This document shows, in pieces, positions 1 through 8,886 of a stretch of DNA of 64,000 bases (its first letter is position 1; the number at the start of each line of letters is the position of its first letter). The DNA comes from Polyangiaceae bacterium. Lineage in GTDB: Bacteria > Myxococcota_A > Polyangia > Polyangiales > Polyangiaceae. A model generated the notes under the pieces. It made no database searches. It was not told where the DNA came from and worked only from the letters and a program-made list of their open reading frames with translations. Location of the stretch: the NCBI GenBank assembly GCA_016715885.1, contig JADJXL010000023.1, positions 202,769 to 266,768 on the forward strand. The letters are read 5' to 3'. Both the position numbers and the translations under genes were made by a program.

Positions 1-196
1 GAAAGACCTGGGTTTGGCGCTGGTTCGTCTTGCCAATCGCCCGAATCCGGTCGTCGCGGCGGTTGCGCGCGCCGCGGCGCTGCGTTTGGGCGTCCCACCG
101 GCCAAAGCGGGCTCGGTGGACGAGCTGTCGGAATTCTTGGCGGACGAGGATCGCTACGTACTGGGGCAGTTTGCCGCGGGGGCGCCAATCGCTTGA
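1..196 (+). CDS. C-terminal fragment of an unrecognised protein
   Basis: An open frame enters from the left edge and ends at a TGA at 194-196, giving about 64 residues. It is Ala/Val/Leu-rich with an acidic patch (SVDELSEFLADED) and ends GAPIA. Third-position GC is high, as in real genes nearby. The start and most of the protein lie outside the window, and I do not recognise a family. It is followed on the same strand, after 63 bp, by the transglycosylase gene. Confidence 0.5.
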   Translation, partial: KDLGLALVRLANRPNPVVAAVARAAALRLGVPPAKAGSVDELSEFLADEDRYVLGQFAAGAPIA

Positions 197-259
197 CTTT
201 GGTCGCCACGAACTTGCGACCCAGGTCCTTCGCCTGCTAGCACTCTCTTGGAGACACTG

Positions 260-2554
260 GTGCGCAAAGCCGTTGCGATTGGACTATGTGGAGGATTGAC
301 GCTCGTCGCGAGCGCCTGCGCGGACCGATCCGCCCGCAGTTTGCCCTCGTCCGTGGACGCTCGCGCGCCCGAAGTGGCTCCTGCCGCGTCCGTTGCCACG
401 GTTCCCGCAACGTCCGTGTCTGCGGCGCTTTCGGCTTCCGCGAGCTTGCCGCCGGCGCAGGAAACGACGCGCGCCGAATGGATGGAAGCCATTCGAATCG
501 AGCGGTGGGACGAGGCGCAAACGCTTCTCGATGCGCTGCCCGAATCCGAGCGCAATCGTCCGGACATTCGTTATGTGCGCGGGCGCGTTGCATTCGAGCG
601 AGGTGATGCGGCGAAAGCGGTCGAGTATTTCACGGGGCTCGACAAAGACTTGCCGATATTGGCAGACGATATCGTGCGGCGAAGGGCCGAAGCGGCGTCG
701 ATTGCGGGTCCCTATGCCGAGGCGGCGGCATTTTTTCGAACTTCGTCGCATCCATCCGATCTGTATCGTGCTGTCATTTCACTCGAAAAGGCGGGGCAGC
801 TCGCAGAAGCCAAGGTGATTGCGGATCGGGCGATTGCTGCTGCATCGAAGGGCAAAGCAAAAGCGAAGCGGGACGAAGCTCGGTTACGGGCGGCGCGGGC
901 GCGGATCACGGAGGCCATGGGGGCGGCGAGTGCAGCGATTGCCGATTTTCGGGCGCTTGCCATCGATGCAGCGGGGCAGCCCGAGGGCGATGTGGGAATT
1001 GCCGCGCTTTCGCGCCTGGGCAAACCGCTCGGGCCGAAAGAAAAGCTCGAACGCGCCAAGGCGCTGATTCGCGTGGGCAAAGGCCACGCAGCCGTCGCCA
1101 TATTGGACGAGCTCGACAAAGAGAAGACCGTGAAAGCGCTCGACGTGCAGCAGGCGCGAGCCGAATTGCGTTTGCGCGCGCGGGATTACGCGGGCGCGGA
1201 GAAAGCCTATCGAGCGCTTTCGGCGGTGCCTGGCGCGCACAAGCCTGAAGCTCTTTATCAGGCAGCGACGGCGCTGGCGCGTGGAGGGAATGCCGACGCG
1301 GCGATCAAGCGGTGGCTCGACGTATCGGCGCGGTACAAGAAAAACCCCTGGGCCGAACGAGCTCTTTTTCAGGCCGCGCGGTATACGCTTTTGCGTGGTC
1401 GTTATGCCGAAGCAGCGCCGCTTTATACGCGGTACTTGGCCATGTTCCCCAAAGGGGTTTTCCGCTCCGACGCAGAATACGATCAGGCGCTTTCGTTGCT
1501 TTCGTCCACGCAGCCTGCGATTGCGCGTAAGAAATTGGCCGACATGGCCGCCAGGGAAAGAAAGCCCGACGAAGCTCAACGATTGCATGAATTGGAAGGC
1601 GTGGCGGCGTTTCGAGCTGGGGATCGAGATGGCGCGGTGCGAATATGGACCGACGTCGCTCGCGCATTTCCCTTGTCATTTGGCGCACTTGCGGCCCGTG
1701 GACGGCTCGGCGCGGTCGGGGCGCCCGTGCCGGCGCTCATTGAACGGTCGACGCCGCGATTGCCCGAGCCGCTTACGGTGGAATTGCCCGACGTGCCTCG
1801 GTTTTTGGTGTCTTTGGGGCTCGATGCGGACGCCGAGCCGCGGCTATTGGCATTCGAGAAGGATGCGTCGGCGCGATTTGCGGGCCGTGAAGGCGAGGCA
1901 TTGTGCGGTCTTTATGGCAAGCTCGCGCATGCGCGGCGTCGTTATCGCGTGGGCATTGCGCAGGTCGGTTTGTCGCAGCTCATGCGAGCGCCGAGTGACG
2001 CCGATAGGTGGGCGTGGGAATGTTTGTATCCGCGTCCGTATTCCGAAGAAGTCACCAAGCTCGAAGCGACGCACGGTGTGCCAAGTGGTCTCGTGCATGC
2101 ATTGATGCGTCAGGAGAGCGCGTTCGATCAGGAGGCGCTTTCGCCGGTGCATGCGGTGGGCCTGATGCAGCTCATGCCAGGCACGGCGGAGAAAGCGGCG
2201 GCGGAATTGCAGCGGGAATTCGACGGGTCGAAGCTGAAGAGTCCGCACGTGAATTTGCTTTTGGGCACGTATTATATTGGAAAACTCATTGGTATGTTCC
2301 AGAAAAACCACGTGCTCGCGGTGGCTTCGTACAATGCGGGACCGAAGGCGGTTGGTCAATGGATCAAGCGTGGCGTCGATGCGGACGTGGATTTGTGGGT
2401 CGCGCGGATTCCTTATGATGAAACGCGCAATTACGTGGCGCGTGTGATGGGCAACTTGGCGCGGTATCAATGGCTTTCGGGGGGCGACGACGCGGTGACG
2501 CCATTGCCACTCGAAGTGCCCCTCGGCGTGGAAGTGCCTGCGGACGCGTATTGA
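260..2554 (+). CDS. lytic murein transglycosylase lipoprotein with TPR-like superhelix (Slt70 type)
   Basis: Predicted periplasmic enzyme that cleaves the MurNAc-GlcNAc bond of peptidoglycan. A GTG start at 260 is preferred over the upstream TTG because GGAG lies 6 bases before it and the product then opens with a short lipoprotein signal (hydrophobic run ending ASAC at about residue 21). A Ser/Ala/Pro linker follows, then about 450 residues of Ala-rich helical repeats like the Slt70 doughnut. The C-terminal SLT domain shows RQESAF, with the catalytic Glu near residue 618, then GLMQLMPGTA and SYNAGP, the standard motif order. The C-terminal extension after ARYQWL is short. The gene stands alone between a partial gene and an unrelated ATPase gene. 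Confidence 0.9.
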   Translation: MRKAVAIGLCGGLTLVASACADRSARSLPSSVDARAPEVAPAASVATVPATSVSAALSASASLPPAQETTRAEWMEAIRIERWDEAQTLLDALPESERNRPDIRYVRGRVAFERGDAAKAVEYFTGLDKDLPILADDIVRRRAEAASIAGPYAEAAAFFRTSSHPSDLYRAVISLEKAGQLAEAKVIADRAIAAASKGKAKAKRDEARLRAARARITEAMGAASAAIADFRALAIDAAGQPEGDVGIAALSRLGKPLGPKEKLERAKALIRVGKGHAAVAILDELDKEKTVKALDVQQARAELRLRARDYAGAEKAYRALSAVPGAHKPEALYQAATALARGGNADAAIKRWLDVSARYKKNPWAERALFQAARYTLLRGRYAEAAPLYTRYLAMFPKGVFRSDAEYDQALSLLSSTQPAIARKKLADMAARERKPDEAQRLHELEGVAAFRAGDRDGAVRIWTDVARAFPLSFGALAARGRLGAVGAPVPALIERSTPRLPEPLTVELPDVPRFLVSLGLDADAEPRLLAFEKDASARFAGREGEALCGLYGKLAHARRRYRVGIAQVGLSQLMRAPSDADRWAWECLYPRPYSEEVTKLEATHGVPSGLVHALMRQESAFDQEALSPVHAVGLMQLMPGTAEKAAAELQREFDGSKLKSPHVNLLLGTYYIGKLIGMFQKNHVLAVASYNAGPKAVGQWIKRGVDADVDLWVARIPYDETRNYVARVMGNLARYQWLSGGDDAVTPLPLEVPLGVEVPADAY

Positions 2555-2611
2555 GCGGCGCGGAATTTTCAACGTCTTGCGTTTTTCCGAGCGGCCTGGT
2601 AGTTTGTCGCC

Positions 2612-4339
2612 ATGGTTCTGCGTATCCCCATCGGCATCGATGATTTTCGCAAGGTTCGTGAGGCTGGGCTCGAGTACGTCGACAAGTCGGACTTGATCCG
2701 GCAGATCATCGATCGGACTGGGGTGGAGGTGATTTTGCTACCGCGTCCGCGCCGGTTCGGGAAGTCGATGAACTTGTCGATGCTCCGGTATTGGTTTGAA
2801 AAGGCGGACGAAAATTTGTCGCATCTGTTTCAGGATTTGTCCATTTGGCAAGCTGGCGATGAATATCGAGCGCATTTTCAGAAGTATCCGGTCATTTATT
2901 TCAATTTCAAAGAATGTAAACTCGATACATTCGACAGAGTGTATGCGGCAATTCGGAAAAAAATCCAACTGTTATTCGATGGTTTCGGTTATTTGCAGAC
3001 CAGCGAACGATTGAGCGAGCTTCAACGTCGGGACTTTCGCGCCGTGCTCGAAGGTACCGCGGAACCCACGTTGTACGAGCGCGCTCTCTTGGACTTGTCG
3101 GCTTGTCTTCATGTGCATCACGGCGAGTCAGTGTTCATTCTGATCGATGAGTATGACGAGCCCATTCACGCAGGACACGTACATGGGTACGGCTCCAAGA
3201 TTATCGAATTCATGCGATCGTTTCTTGGCGCGGCGCTCAAGAGCAACGTGCATTTGCACAAGGCGGTCGTTACTGGCATTCTGCGTGTGGCCAAGGAAAA
3301 CCTATTCTCCGGGCTGAACAACGTTGCCGTTTATTCTTTGCTTGGCAGGGAATTCAATACGTCATTCGGTTTCACCGACGATGAAGTGGTATCGCTACTC
3401 GAACGTGCCGGTCGTGCAGACAGACTCAGTGATGTTCGAGCGTGGTACAATGGTTACCTTTTTGGTGGCGAAGTCATTTATAATCCATGGTCGGTTCTCT
3501 CTTATCTCGAAGATGAAGACACTGTTCCACAAGCGTATTGGCTTGGTACGAGCTCCAATGATTTGGTGTACGAGCTTTTGGACGTTTATGCACTCAAGCT
3601 GGAAAATGTATTCGAAACCTTGCTCGAGGGACGCAGCATCGAGACGTTTCTCGATGACAACGTGATACTGAGCGAAATACGCTCGAATGACGACGCGCTG
3701 TGGAGCCTCCTTGTGTTTTCGGGGTACCTCAAGGCAGATCCATTGCCCTACGATCCGGCGGTTGGGCGGATCGTGTATCGATTGTCGATTCCCAACCGCG
3801 AAGTGCGTCAGGTGTATTCGACGACGTTTCATCGATGGCTGAAGTCGCGCCTCGGCGCGCAAGGTGGCGACGTTGGAAAACTCTCACGCGCACTTCTTTC
3901 GGGTGACGACGAAACCTTCGAAAGTCAACTGCAACTCTTCGTGCAAAATATTTTGTCCTATTACGACATTGCCAAAGTCGATCCCGAGCGCGTCTACCAA
4001 GGGTTTGTCCTGGGCCTGCTCGCGTCGCTCGAGCCGGACTACATCGTCCGCTCGAATCGGGAATCGGGTTCCGGACGTCCGGACGTGACGATTCGTCCGC
4101 GTTTGGCGGGAAAACCGGGTGCGCTGCTCGAGCTGAAGTTAGCGCGCAAGGGCAAAAAGACGCCGGCGGCGGCATTGCGTGAAGGTTTGGCGCAGATCCG
4201 CACGAAAGGTTATGCGGCGGATTTGTGGGCGGCGGGCGTTTCGGAGGTGCACGCGTTTGCCGTGGCTTTCGACGGCAAACGCGTGTGGGTCAAGTCGAGC
4301 GACGCGGGGGACAAGAAAAAGGCGCAGAAGAAGAAGTAG
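2612..4339 (+). CDS. AAA-ATPase-like / PD-(D/E)XK nuclease domain protein
   Basis: A 575-residue cytoplasmic protein of the widespread, poorly characterised family that joins a predicted AAA-ATPase module (PF09820 type) to a C-terminal PD-(D/E)XK nuclease fold (PF08011 type). Visible signs are the N-terminal IPIGIDDFRKVRE, the P-loop-like RPRRFGKS near residue 47, a Walker B-like FILIDEYDEPIH, and near the C-terminus GRPDVTI followed by ALLELKLARKG, which supplies the D-ExK signature. The tail is Lys-rich. The central part is clearly lower in GC than its neighbours, consistent with acquisition by transfer. Members are often strain-variable, and a role in mobile-element or defence biology is only suspected. 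It converges on the next gene with 3 bp between stop codons. Confidence 0.85.
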   Translation: MVLRIPIGIDDFRKVREAGLEYVDKSDLIRQIIDRTGVEVILLPRPRRFGKSMNLSMLRYWFEKADENLSHLFQDLSIWQAGDEYRAHFQKYPVIYFNFKECKLDTFDRVYAAIRKKIQLLFDGFGYLQTSERLSELQRRDFRAVLEGTAEPTLYERALLDLSACLHVHHGESVFILIDEYDEPIHAGHVHGYGSKIIEFMRSFLGAALKSNVHLHKAVVTGILRVAKENLFSGLNNVAVYSLLGREFNTSFGFTDDEVVSLLERAGRADRLSDVRAWYNGYLFGGEVIYNPWSVLSYLEDEDTVPQAYWLGTSSNDLVYELLDVYALKLENVFETLLEGRSIETFLDDNVILSEIRSNDDALWSLLVFSGYLKADPLPYDPAVGRIVYRLSIPNREVRQVYSTTFHRWLKSRLGAQGGDVGKLSRALLSGDDETFESQLQLFVQNILSYYDIAKVDPERVYQGFVLGLLASLEPDYIVRSNRESGSGRPDVTIRPRLAGKPGALLELKLARKGKKTPAAALREGLAQIRTKGYAADLWAAGVSEVHAFAVAFDGKRVWVKSSDAGDKKKAQKKK

Positions 4340-4342
4340 CCA

Positions 4343-6667
4343 TCACGGACACGTGACGGTATTCACCACGCCAGGCGTCGGCACTTCCGTGACGAATAGC
4401 CGCCCATCTCGACGACCATCATTGCAGCGCTGAATCGATCGCGACATGTTTGCAGAATGCGGCGTTTCGTCGACCTGCACGCGCCGCGGGTCGCCCGCTG
4501 GCCAGAGAAGCGCGTCGAGCAATCCCACGTCGTCGGCGTCCGCGGTGTCGTATACGAGCGCGTCGATGATGCGGTTTGCGCCGTTCGCGAGCGTCGTGTT
4601 GGCTGGATATGCCGTCGGATCCGCTTGGTGAATGGCTATCGCATCGGCACCATTTTGATGCGTGTTGTTGGGGAAGGTAATGATGGGCGTCGGCACGACG
4701 GACGTATTGCCCAGAAGGATCAAACCATTTGCATCCGCATTCACGTTCAAGTGCATCGCGCGATATGACACGTCGCCGTTGCCGTTCCAAAGGACCACCG
4801 TGTAACCTTGCAGGTTCACGTTGGGCACGCCGGTGCTGATCTCGATGAACTCGAAGGCGTCCGCATTGTTCACGTTCTCCGTGTCGGAGTCCGATTCGCT
4901 GATTTGTAGCCGAACGACGGTCACGCCAAACGGCATCGTATTGCCATTGGGCGTCATCACGACGAGGTCCTGCATGGCGAGCGGCGTGGCATCGTCGACG
5001 GATGCGATCGTGATTTGCGTATCGCTGTCGACGGTGAACATGGCGTTTGTCCCGCCAATCGTGACGCCTGTCGCGCCCATGAAACCGCTACCGGTGACGA
5101 CGAGCGCTCCGCCATGCGCAATCACGGGATAATCGACCATCGTCACTTCCAGCTTGAAGCACGCCGGATCCAAAGCGCAGTCCGAATCCATGCAATCGGT
5201 CATGCCGTCGCAATCTTCGTCGAGCATGTCGTTGCACATCGCTTCCGTGGTCATGCCGCTCGGACAGGCGCACATGTTCATATTGCAGACGAGCCCATTG
5301 GTGCCGCAGGCTTGCATGTCGCAATCGGAATCGGCGCAATCGGTCATCATGTCGCCGTCTTCGTCGAGGCCGTTGTCGCAGATTTCGACGCTGCATGCGG
5401 GTGTGCCCGTGCAATCCGGATCGTTGCAATCGATCAAGGCGTCGCAATCGTTGTCCATCATGTCGTCGCAGGCCATTTCCATCGCGCCGCCGGGGCAGGC
5501 GCACATGTTCATGCTGCACACGAGGCCATTCGGGCCGCAGGCTTGCATGTCGCAATCGGAATCGGCGCAATCGGCCATCATGTCGAAATCTTCGTCCATG
5601 CCGTTGTCACAGATTTCCGGCGGAATACACGCCGGGAATGCAACGCAATCGGGATCGGCGCAATCGGCAAGTTCGTCGGCGTCTTCGTCGAGCATCATGC
5701 CGTCGACGCAAACTTCGGTGGCGACCTGATTGGCGGCTCCAGGCGTTAGAATCGTCGTCGCTCGCCAATCGATGCTGTCATCACCCGTGTATGCTCCATT
5801 CGGGAAACGAATGATTGAACGGTTTGGCGTGGCGGGAGTCGCCGCATCCGTAACCGAAGACGGCGTGCCGACGTAAAGCGGATAATCGACACCATTGAAG
5901 TTGTACGCCGGCATTCCGGTCGGTGGGCATTCGTAACATATGGCATCGAGGCCCAGGGAGTTCACCGTGTCGCGTAGCAAAATGGCATCGGGTGAGGGGG
6001 TTGCCGGCGTGCCGCCATTTTGGACGGCGACGGTGAGCGTTTGCGTGGCAGCACCCGGATCGATGTTCATGACGCCGGCCGCTGCGAGCACGAAGTATTG
6101 ACCCGCGGTGACCGTCCCCGAAAGTGGAATCGTTTCATATTCCACCGACGTGCCGCCATTACCATTGATGAGTACGACCTCGAGCCCGTCGAGCGTGATG
6201 TCGGTCATTCCAGCATTGTAGAGCTCGATGAATTCGGTCGTGTCGACATCGGTTTGATCGTAATCGACTTCATTGATGATCAGCTTGCCGCATATGGCCT
6301 GCATTGCGCATTTCGGGTCCTTGCAATCGACGTTGCCGTCACCGTCGTCATCGAGGTCATTGGAGCAAAGCTCGACGGGGACCATGCTGCCGCCGGAGCC
6401 GCCTCCGCCCGCCATGCCGCCGGCACCGGCCATTCCACCAGCGCCGCCCGCGCCCGCCATGCCGCCCGCACCCGCTGTGCCTCCGGCGCCCGCCGTGCCT
6501 CCAGCGCCCGCGGTGCCGCCATTGCCGCCACTACCAGCCTCACCGCTGCTCGACGAGGAGCTCGACGAACCAGTCGTCCCCTGCACCGTGGGCTCGTCGC
6601 CGCAACCAATCACCGTCATTCCCAGTGCACTCAAGAGCCCTGCGATTCCAAGTGAACGAAGCTTCAT
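4343..6667 (-). CDS. large secreted lipoprotein with lamin-tail-like and IPT/TIG domains and Asp/Cys calcium-type repeats
   Basis: 774 residues. The ATG at 6667 has AAGGAG just upstream and begins a lipoprotein signal (ALGMTVIGCG). A Ser run and a long Gly-Ala-Gly low-complexity linker (about residues 35-95) follow. Then come a DDDGDGNVDC motif, a lamin-tail-like domain (LIINEVDYDQTD, EFIELYN), several Asp/Cys-rich repeats of the MopE/metal-binding kind (NGLDEDGDMMTDCADSDC), an IPT/TIG fold (VVTGSGFMGATGVTIGG) and a second lamin-tail-like segment (FEFIEISTG). It probably sits on the outer surface and may bind calcium through the Asp repeats. The repeated blocks are nearly identical at DNA level (5290-5340 against 5530-5580), so recombination between them is plausible. 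No enzymatic motif is visible. Confidence 0.85.
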   Translation of the reverse strand: MKLRSLGIAGLLSALGMTVIGCGDEPTVQGTTGSSSSSSSSGEAGSGGNGGTAGAGGTAGAGGTAGAGGMAGAGGAGGMAGAGGMAGGGGSGGSMVPVELCSNDLDDDGDGNVDCKDPKCAMQAICGKLIINEVDYDQTDVDTTEFIELYNAGMTDITLDGLEVVLINGNGGTSVEYETIPLSGTVTAGQYFVLAAAGVMNIDPGAATQTLTVAVQNGGTPATPSPDAILLRDTVNSLGLDAICYECPPTGMPAYNFNGVDYPLYVGTPSSVTDAATPATPNRSIIRFPNGAYTGDDSIDWRATTILTPGAANQVATEVCVDGMMLDEDADELADCADPDCVAFPACIPPEICDNGMDEDFDMMADCADSDCDMQACGPNGLVCSMNMCACPGGAMEMACDDMMDNDCDALIDCNDPDCTGTPACSVEICDNGLDEDGDMMTDCADSDCDMQACGTNGLVCNMNMCACPSGMTTEAMCNDMLDEDCDGMTDCMDSDCALDPACFKLEVTMVDYPVIAHGGALVVTGSGFMGATGVTIGGTNAMFTVDSDTQITIASVDDATPLAMQDLVVMTPNGNTMPFGVTVVRLQISESDSDTENVNNADAFEFIEISTGVPNVNLQGYTVVLWNGNGDVSYRAMHLNVNADANGLILLGNTSVVPTPIITFPNNTHQNGADAIAIHQADPTAYPANTTLANGANRIIDALVYDTADADDVGLLDALLWPAGDPRRVQVDETPHSANMSRSIQRCNDGRRDGRLFVTEVPTPGVVNTVTCP

Positions 6668-6905
6668 GGCAAACTCCTTGATCGAACCGACGCCCGGCCG
6701 GTTTGGTTTGACGTCAAACTAGATGAAATTCCCCTCGAATGCGAGGGCCCGCGTCGCGATGACCGCGACGCTGATCCGCCGTTTGGACCTACCACGGCGT
6801 TTTGCCGGGGCGAAGCGGCTTGGGGTGGAGACGCCGCGTCGTCACGAGCTCGTCACGAAAATGTGCGAGCGATCGAACGCGCGGCGTGTTCTGCGCCGCC
6901 AAACC

Positions 6906-7493
6906 TCACGGACACGCAATTTTCGTGCATCCAACGGTTCCATCCGGCGCGCAGGTGCACGTGTTGCACCCATCACCCGCGGGGAAGGACTGACCCGGTT
7001 GATAAACCACTCCCATGTACGTGCACGTGACGCATGCAGCATCCGTGCACGCGACCGAGCCATCCTCCAAGCAACTGCACGTGTTGCAGCCGTCACCCGC
7101 GGGAAATGAATCGCCGGGAAGGTAGGTTTGTCCGTTGTGCTCACATTGGGCAACGCACGCTTTCTCCGTGCAAGCGACCGTTCCGTCAGGCAAACACTCG
7201 CACGTGTTGCAACCGTCGGTCGACGGGAACGTGTCGCCTTGCATGTGGGTTTGTCCGTTGTAATCGCACGTCGATACGCACCCGATCGCCGTGCACATGA
7301 CCTGGCCGTCTTCGGCGCAACTGCACGAATTGCATCCATCTTGCGACGGCACGGGGTCCCCTACGGCGTACTCGACACCATCGACGACACACGCGGTGTC
7401 ACCACCACCTCCGTCCCTCACGACAGGTACGCAACCGGCTGCAATCGCCGCAGCAAACACGGGCATCGCGAAAACCAAGCAAAGACGTTTCAT
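6906..7493 (-). CDS. Cys-rich lipoprotein with four pacifastin-like repeats
   Basis: The start is placed at the ATG at 7493 because GAGAGGAG precedes it and the product then opens with a lipoprotein signal (AAAIAAGC). The mature part is four tandem units of about 38-40 residues, each with the pattern C-x18-C-N-x-C-x-C-x3-G-x3-C-T-x3-C (for example DGCNTCECLPDGTVACT). Apart from a longer first gap, this is the signature of pacifastin-type protease-inhibitor domains; VWC-like extracellular modules are an alternative. Expected to be an extracellular, disulfide-bonded protein anchored by lipid. A GC-rich inverted repeat (GCGGCG/CGCCGC, about 6882-6900) lies just beyond the stop but has no T tract. 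Confidence 0.8.
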   Translation of the reverse strand: MKRLCLVFAMPVFAAAIAAGCVPVVRDGGGGDTACVVDGVEYAVGDPVPSQDGCNSCSCAEDGQVMCTAIGCVSTCDYNGQTHMQGDTFPSTDGCNTCECLPDGTVACTEKACVAQCEHNGQTYLPGDSFPAGDGCNTCSCLEDGSVACTDAACVTCTYMGVVYQPGQSFPAGDGCNTCTCAPDGTVGCTKIACP

Positions 7494-7567
7494 GACGCTG
7501 GCTCCTCTCACCAAGAGTCGATCCACCCCAATTGTAGAAGGCGGGCGCCGTTAAGTCTGGCCTCGTT

Positions 7568-8815
7568 CTACGGCGAAAGCTCCCAACCCCACACGGCCGG
7601 CGTTCTTGCGCGGTGTCGCCCCAGGTTTTCCCCGACAAACCCAGGCCCGTCGGCTGCCCAGCGAGCCGTGAACGCGTCGCGCAAAATCAGCTCCGCTAGC
7701 TTTCCGCGCGGCGAAAACCCCCACTCGGCCTCTTGCGATACGTCGTCCGGATCCGCGTAATACCGCCACACGAAAAAACCAGCCGATGCACGCGAATCGA
7801 GAAGCGGCGCAATGATCGCTTCATACGCCTGCGCCTGCGCCTCCTCGTCCACCTTCACGTCCTTCATCCCATCCGGCCATTCCCAAGGCCGCACCGCCGG
7901 ATCCGTACGCGTCGTGTACCCAATCTCCGTCAGCACCACCGGCCGCTGCCATTGCCGCGACAGCCGCTCGATCCCCTCGGTCACTCGCTTGCCCCCAGCC
8001 ATGAGCGCCTCGCGATCGGCTCCATCCTTGTCCGCCAGCGGATAGAACGCATTGATCCCGATGAGGTCGAGCTCCCCCAGGATGAGCGTGTCTTCGACGT
8101 CGTCCCAGTTCGCCGAATACGTGAGCAATCCCGAATAGATCCGGCGCACGTCCCGAAGGATCGGAAAGAACAGCGGCGCACGGTTTGTCGTGACAAAACT
8201 GCGCAGCTCCACTCCGACGCTGAACATTTCAACGCCGCCTTCAGCAGCCACCGTCGCCCACGTCAGCAAAAAGTGCCGATACGCTTCGGCCCACCTCTCC
8301 CAAGCCTTGTCGTCCCCCGGATCGATGAGCGCTCGCCAATCACCCTTCTCGACCCAAAGGTGCGGCACGAGAAACACCTTGAGCCCTCGAGCATGCGCTT
8401 GAGCGATCGCCGCGAGGACGTTCTTGCGGTTTTCCTCGAACGGCGCCTCGAACGTCAAATCGATCCCCGTGGGTTTCAAATCCCAAACCCGACCGAACGG
8501 CGTCAAACTGATCCACGTCGCGCCGATCGCTCGCGCTTCGTTCATCGCCTTGGCACACGCGGGCGATCCGTATCCTTTGCCCGCATGCCGCAAGCTTTCG
8601 ATGGGCCCGATCGTGACGCCGCGAATGCCCCCTCGTGCTTGATCAGCCCATGCGGAAAAGTCTCGCAACGGACGGGTTTCATGGGACCAACCTTTGTCAG
8701 GCGGCGCGGCGGGCAGGTTGAACGCCTGTGCGGTAGGGACAAACACACCGAGCGTCAGGGCAAACGCGGCGGCGCGCACCAAAAATCGCCTGTTCGGCTC
8801 GTCTGTCTCGACCAC
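7568..8815 (-). CDS. exported GH113-like (beta-mannanase-type) TIM-barrel glycoside hydrolase
   Basis: The frame is open up to 9049, but that part overlaps the divergent polymerase gene and is not protein-like. The GTG at 8815 gives a signal peptide with a twin-arginine look (NRRFLVRAAAFALTL, cleavage near TAQA). The mature part has GVTIGP, ISLTPFGRVWDL, LKVFLVPHLWVEKGDWR, FSVGVELRS, DLIGINAFYPL and VVLTEIGYTT. These are the alternating strands and the two acid positions (Glu of GVELRS, Glu of LTEIGY) of clan GH-A barrels and most resemble GH113. About 415 residues. The substrate is unknown; a beta-1,4-mannan or other wall or exopolysaccharide is plausible. It shares a 71-bp divergent promoter region with the PolX gene. 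Confidence 0.75.
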   Translation of the reverse strand: MVETDEPNRRFLVRAAAFALTLGVFVPTAQAFNLPAAPPDKGWSHETRPLRDFSAWADQARGGIRGVTIGPIESLRHAGKGYGSPACAKAMNEARAIGATWISLTPFGRVWDLKPTGIDLTFEAPFEENRKNVLAAIAQAHARGLKVFLVPHLWVEKGDWRALIDPGDDKAWERWAEAYRHFLLTWATVAAEGGVEMFSVGVELRSFVTTNRAPLFFPILRDVRRIYSGLLTYSANWDDVEDTLILGELDLIGINAFYPLADKDGADREALMAGGKRVTEGIERLSRQWQRPVVLTEIGYTTRTDPAVRPWEWPDGMKDVKVDEEAQAQAYEAIIAPLLDSRASAGFFVWRYYADPDDVSQEAEWGFSPRGKLAELILRDAFTARWAADGPGFVGENLGRHRARTPAVWGWELSP

Positions 8816-8886
8816 GGGCACGGGCCCGCATATAGCGCGAGATGCGCGGAGTGTGATTTGCTTTCGCCGGGGGAACGAGGGACGTG

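Noticed and set aside
6880..6902. Rho-independent terminator after the pacifastin-like gene
   Set aside because: There is a GC stem but no following T tract in the direction of transcription.
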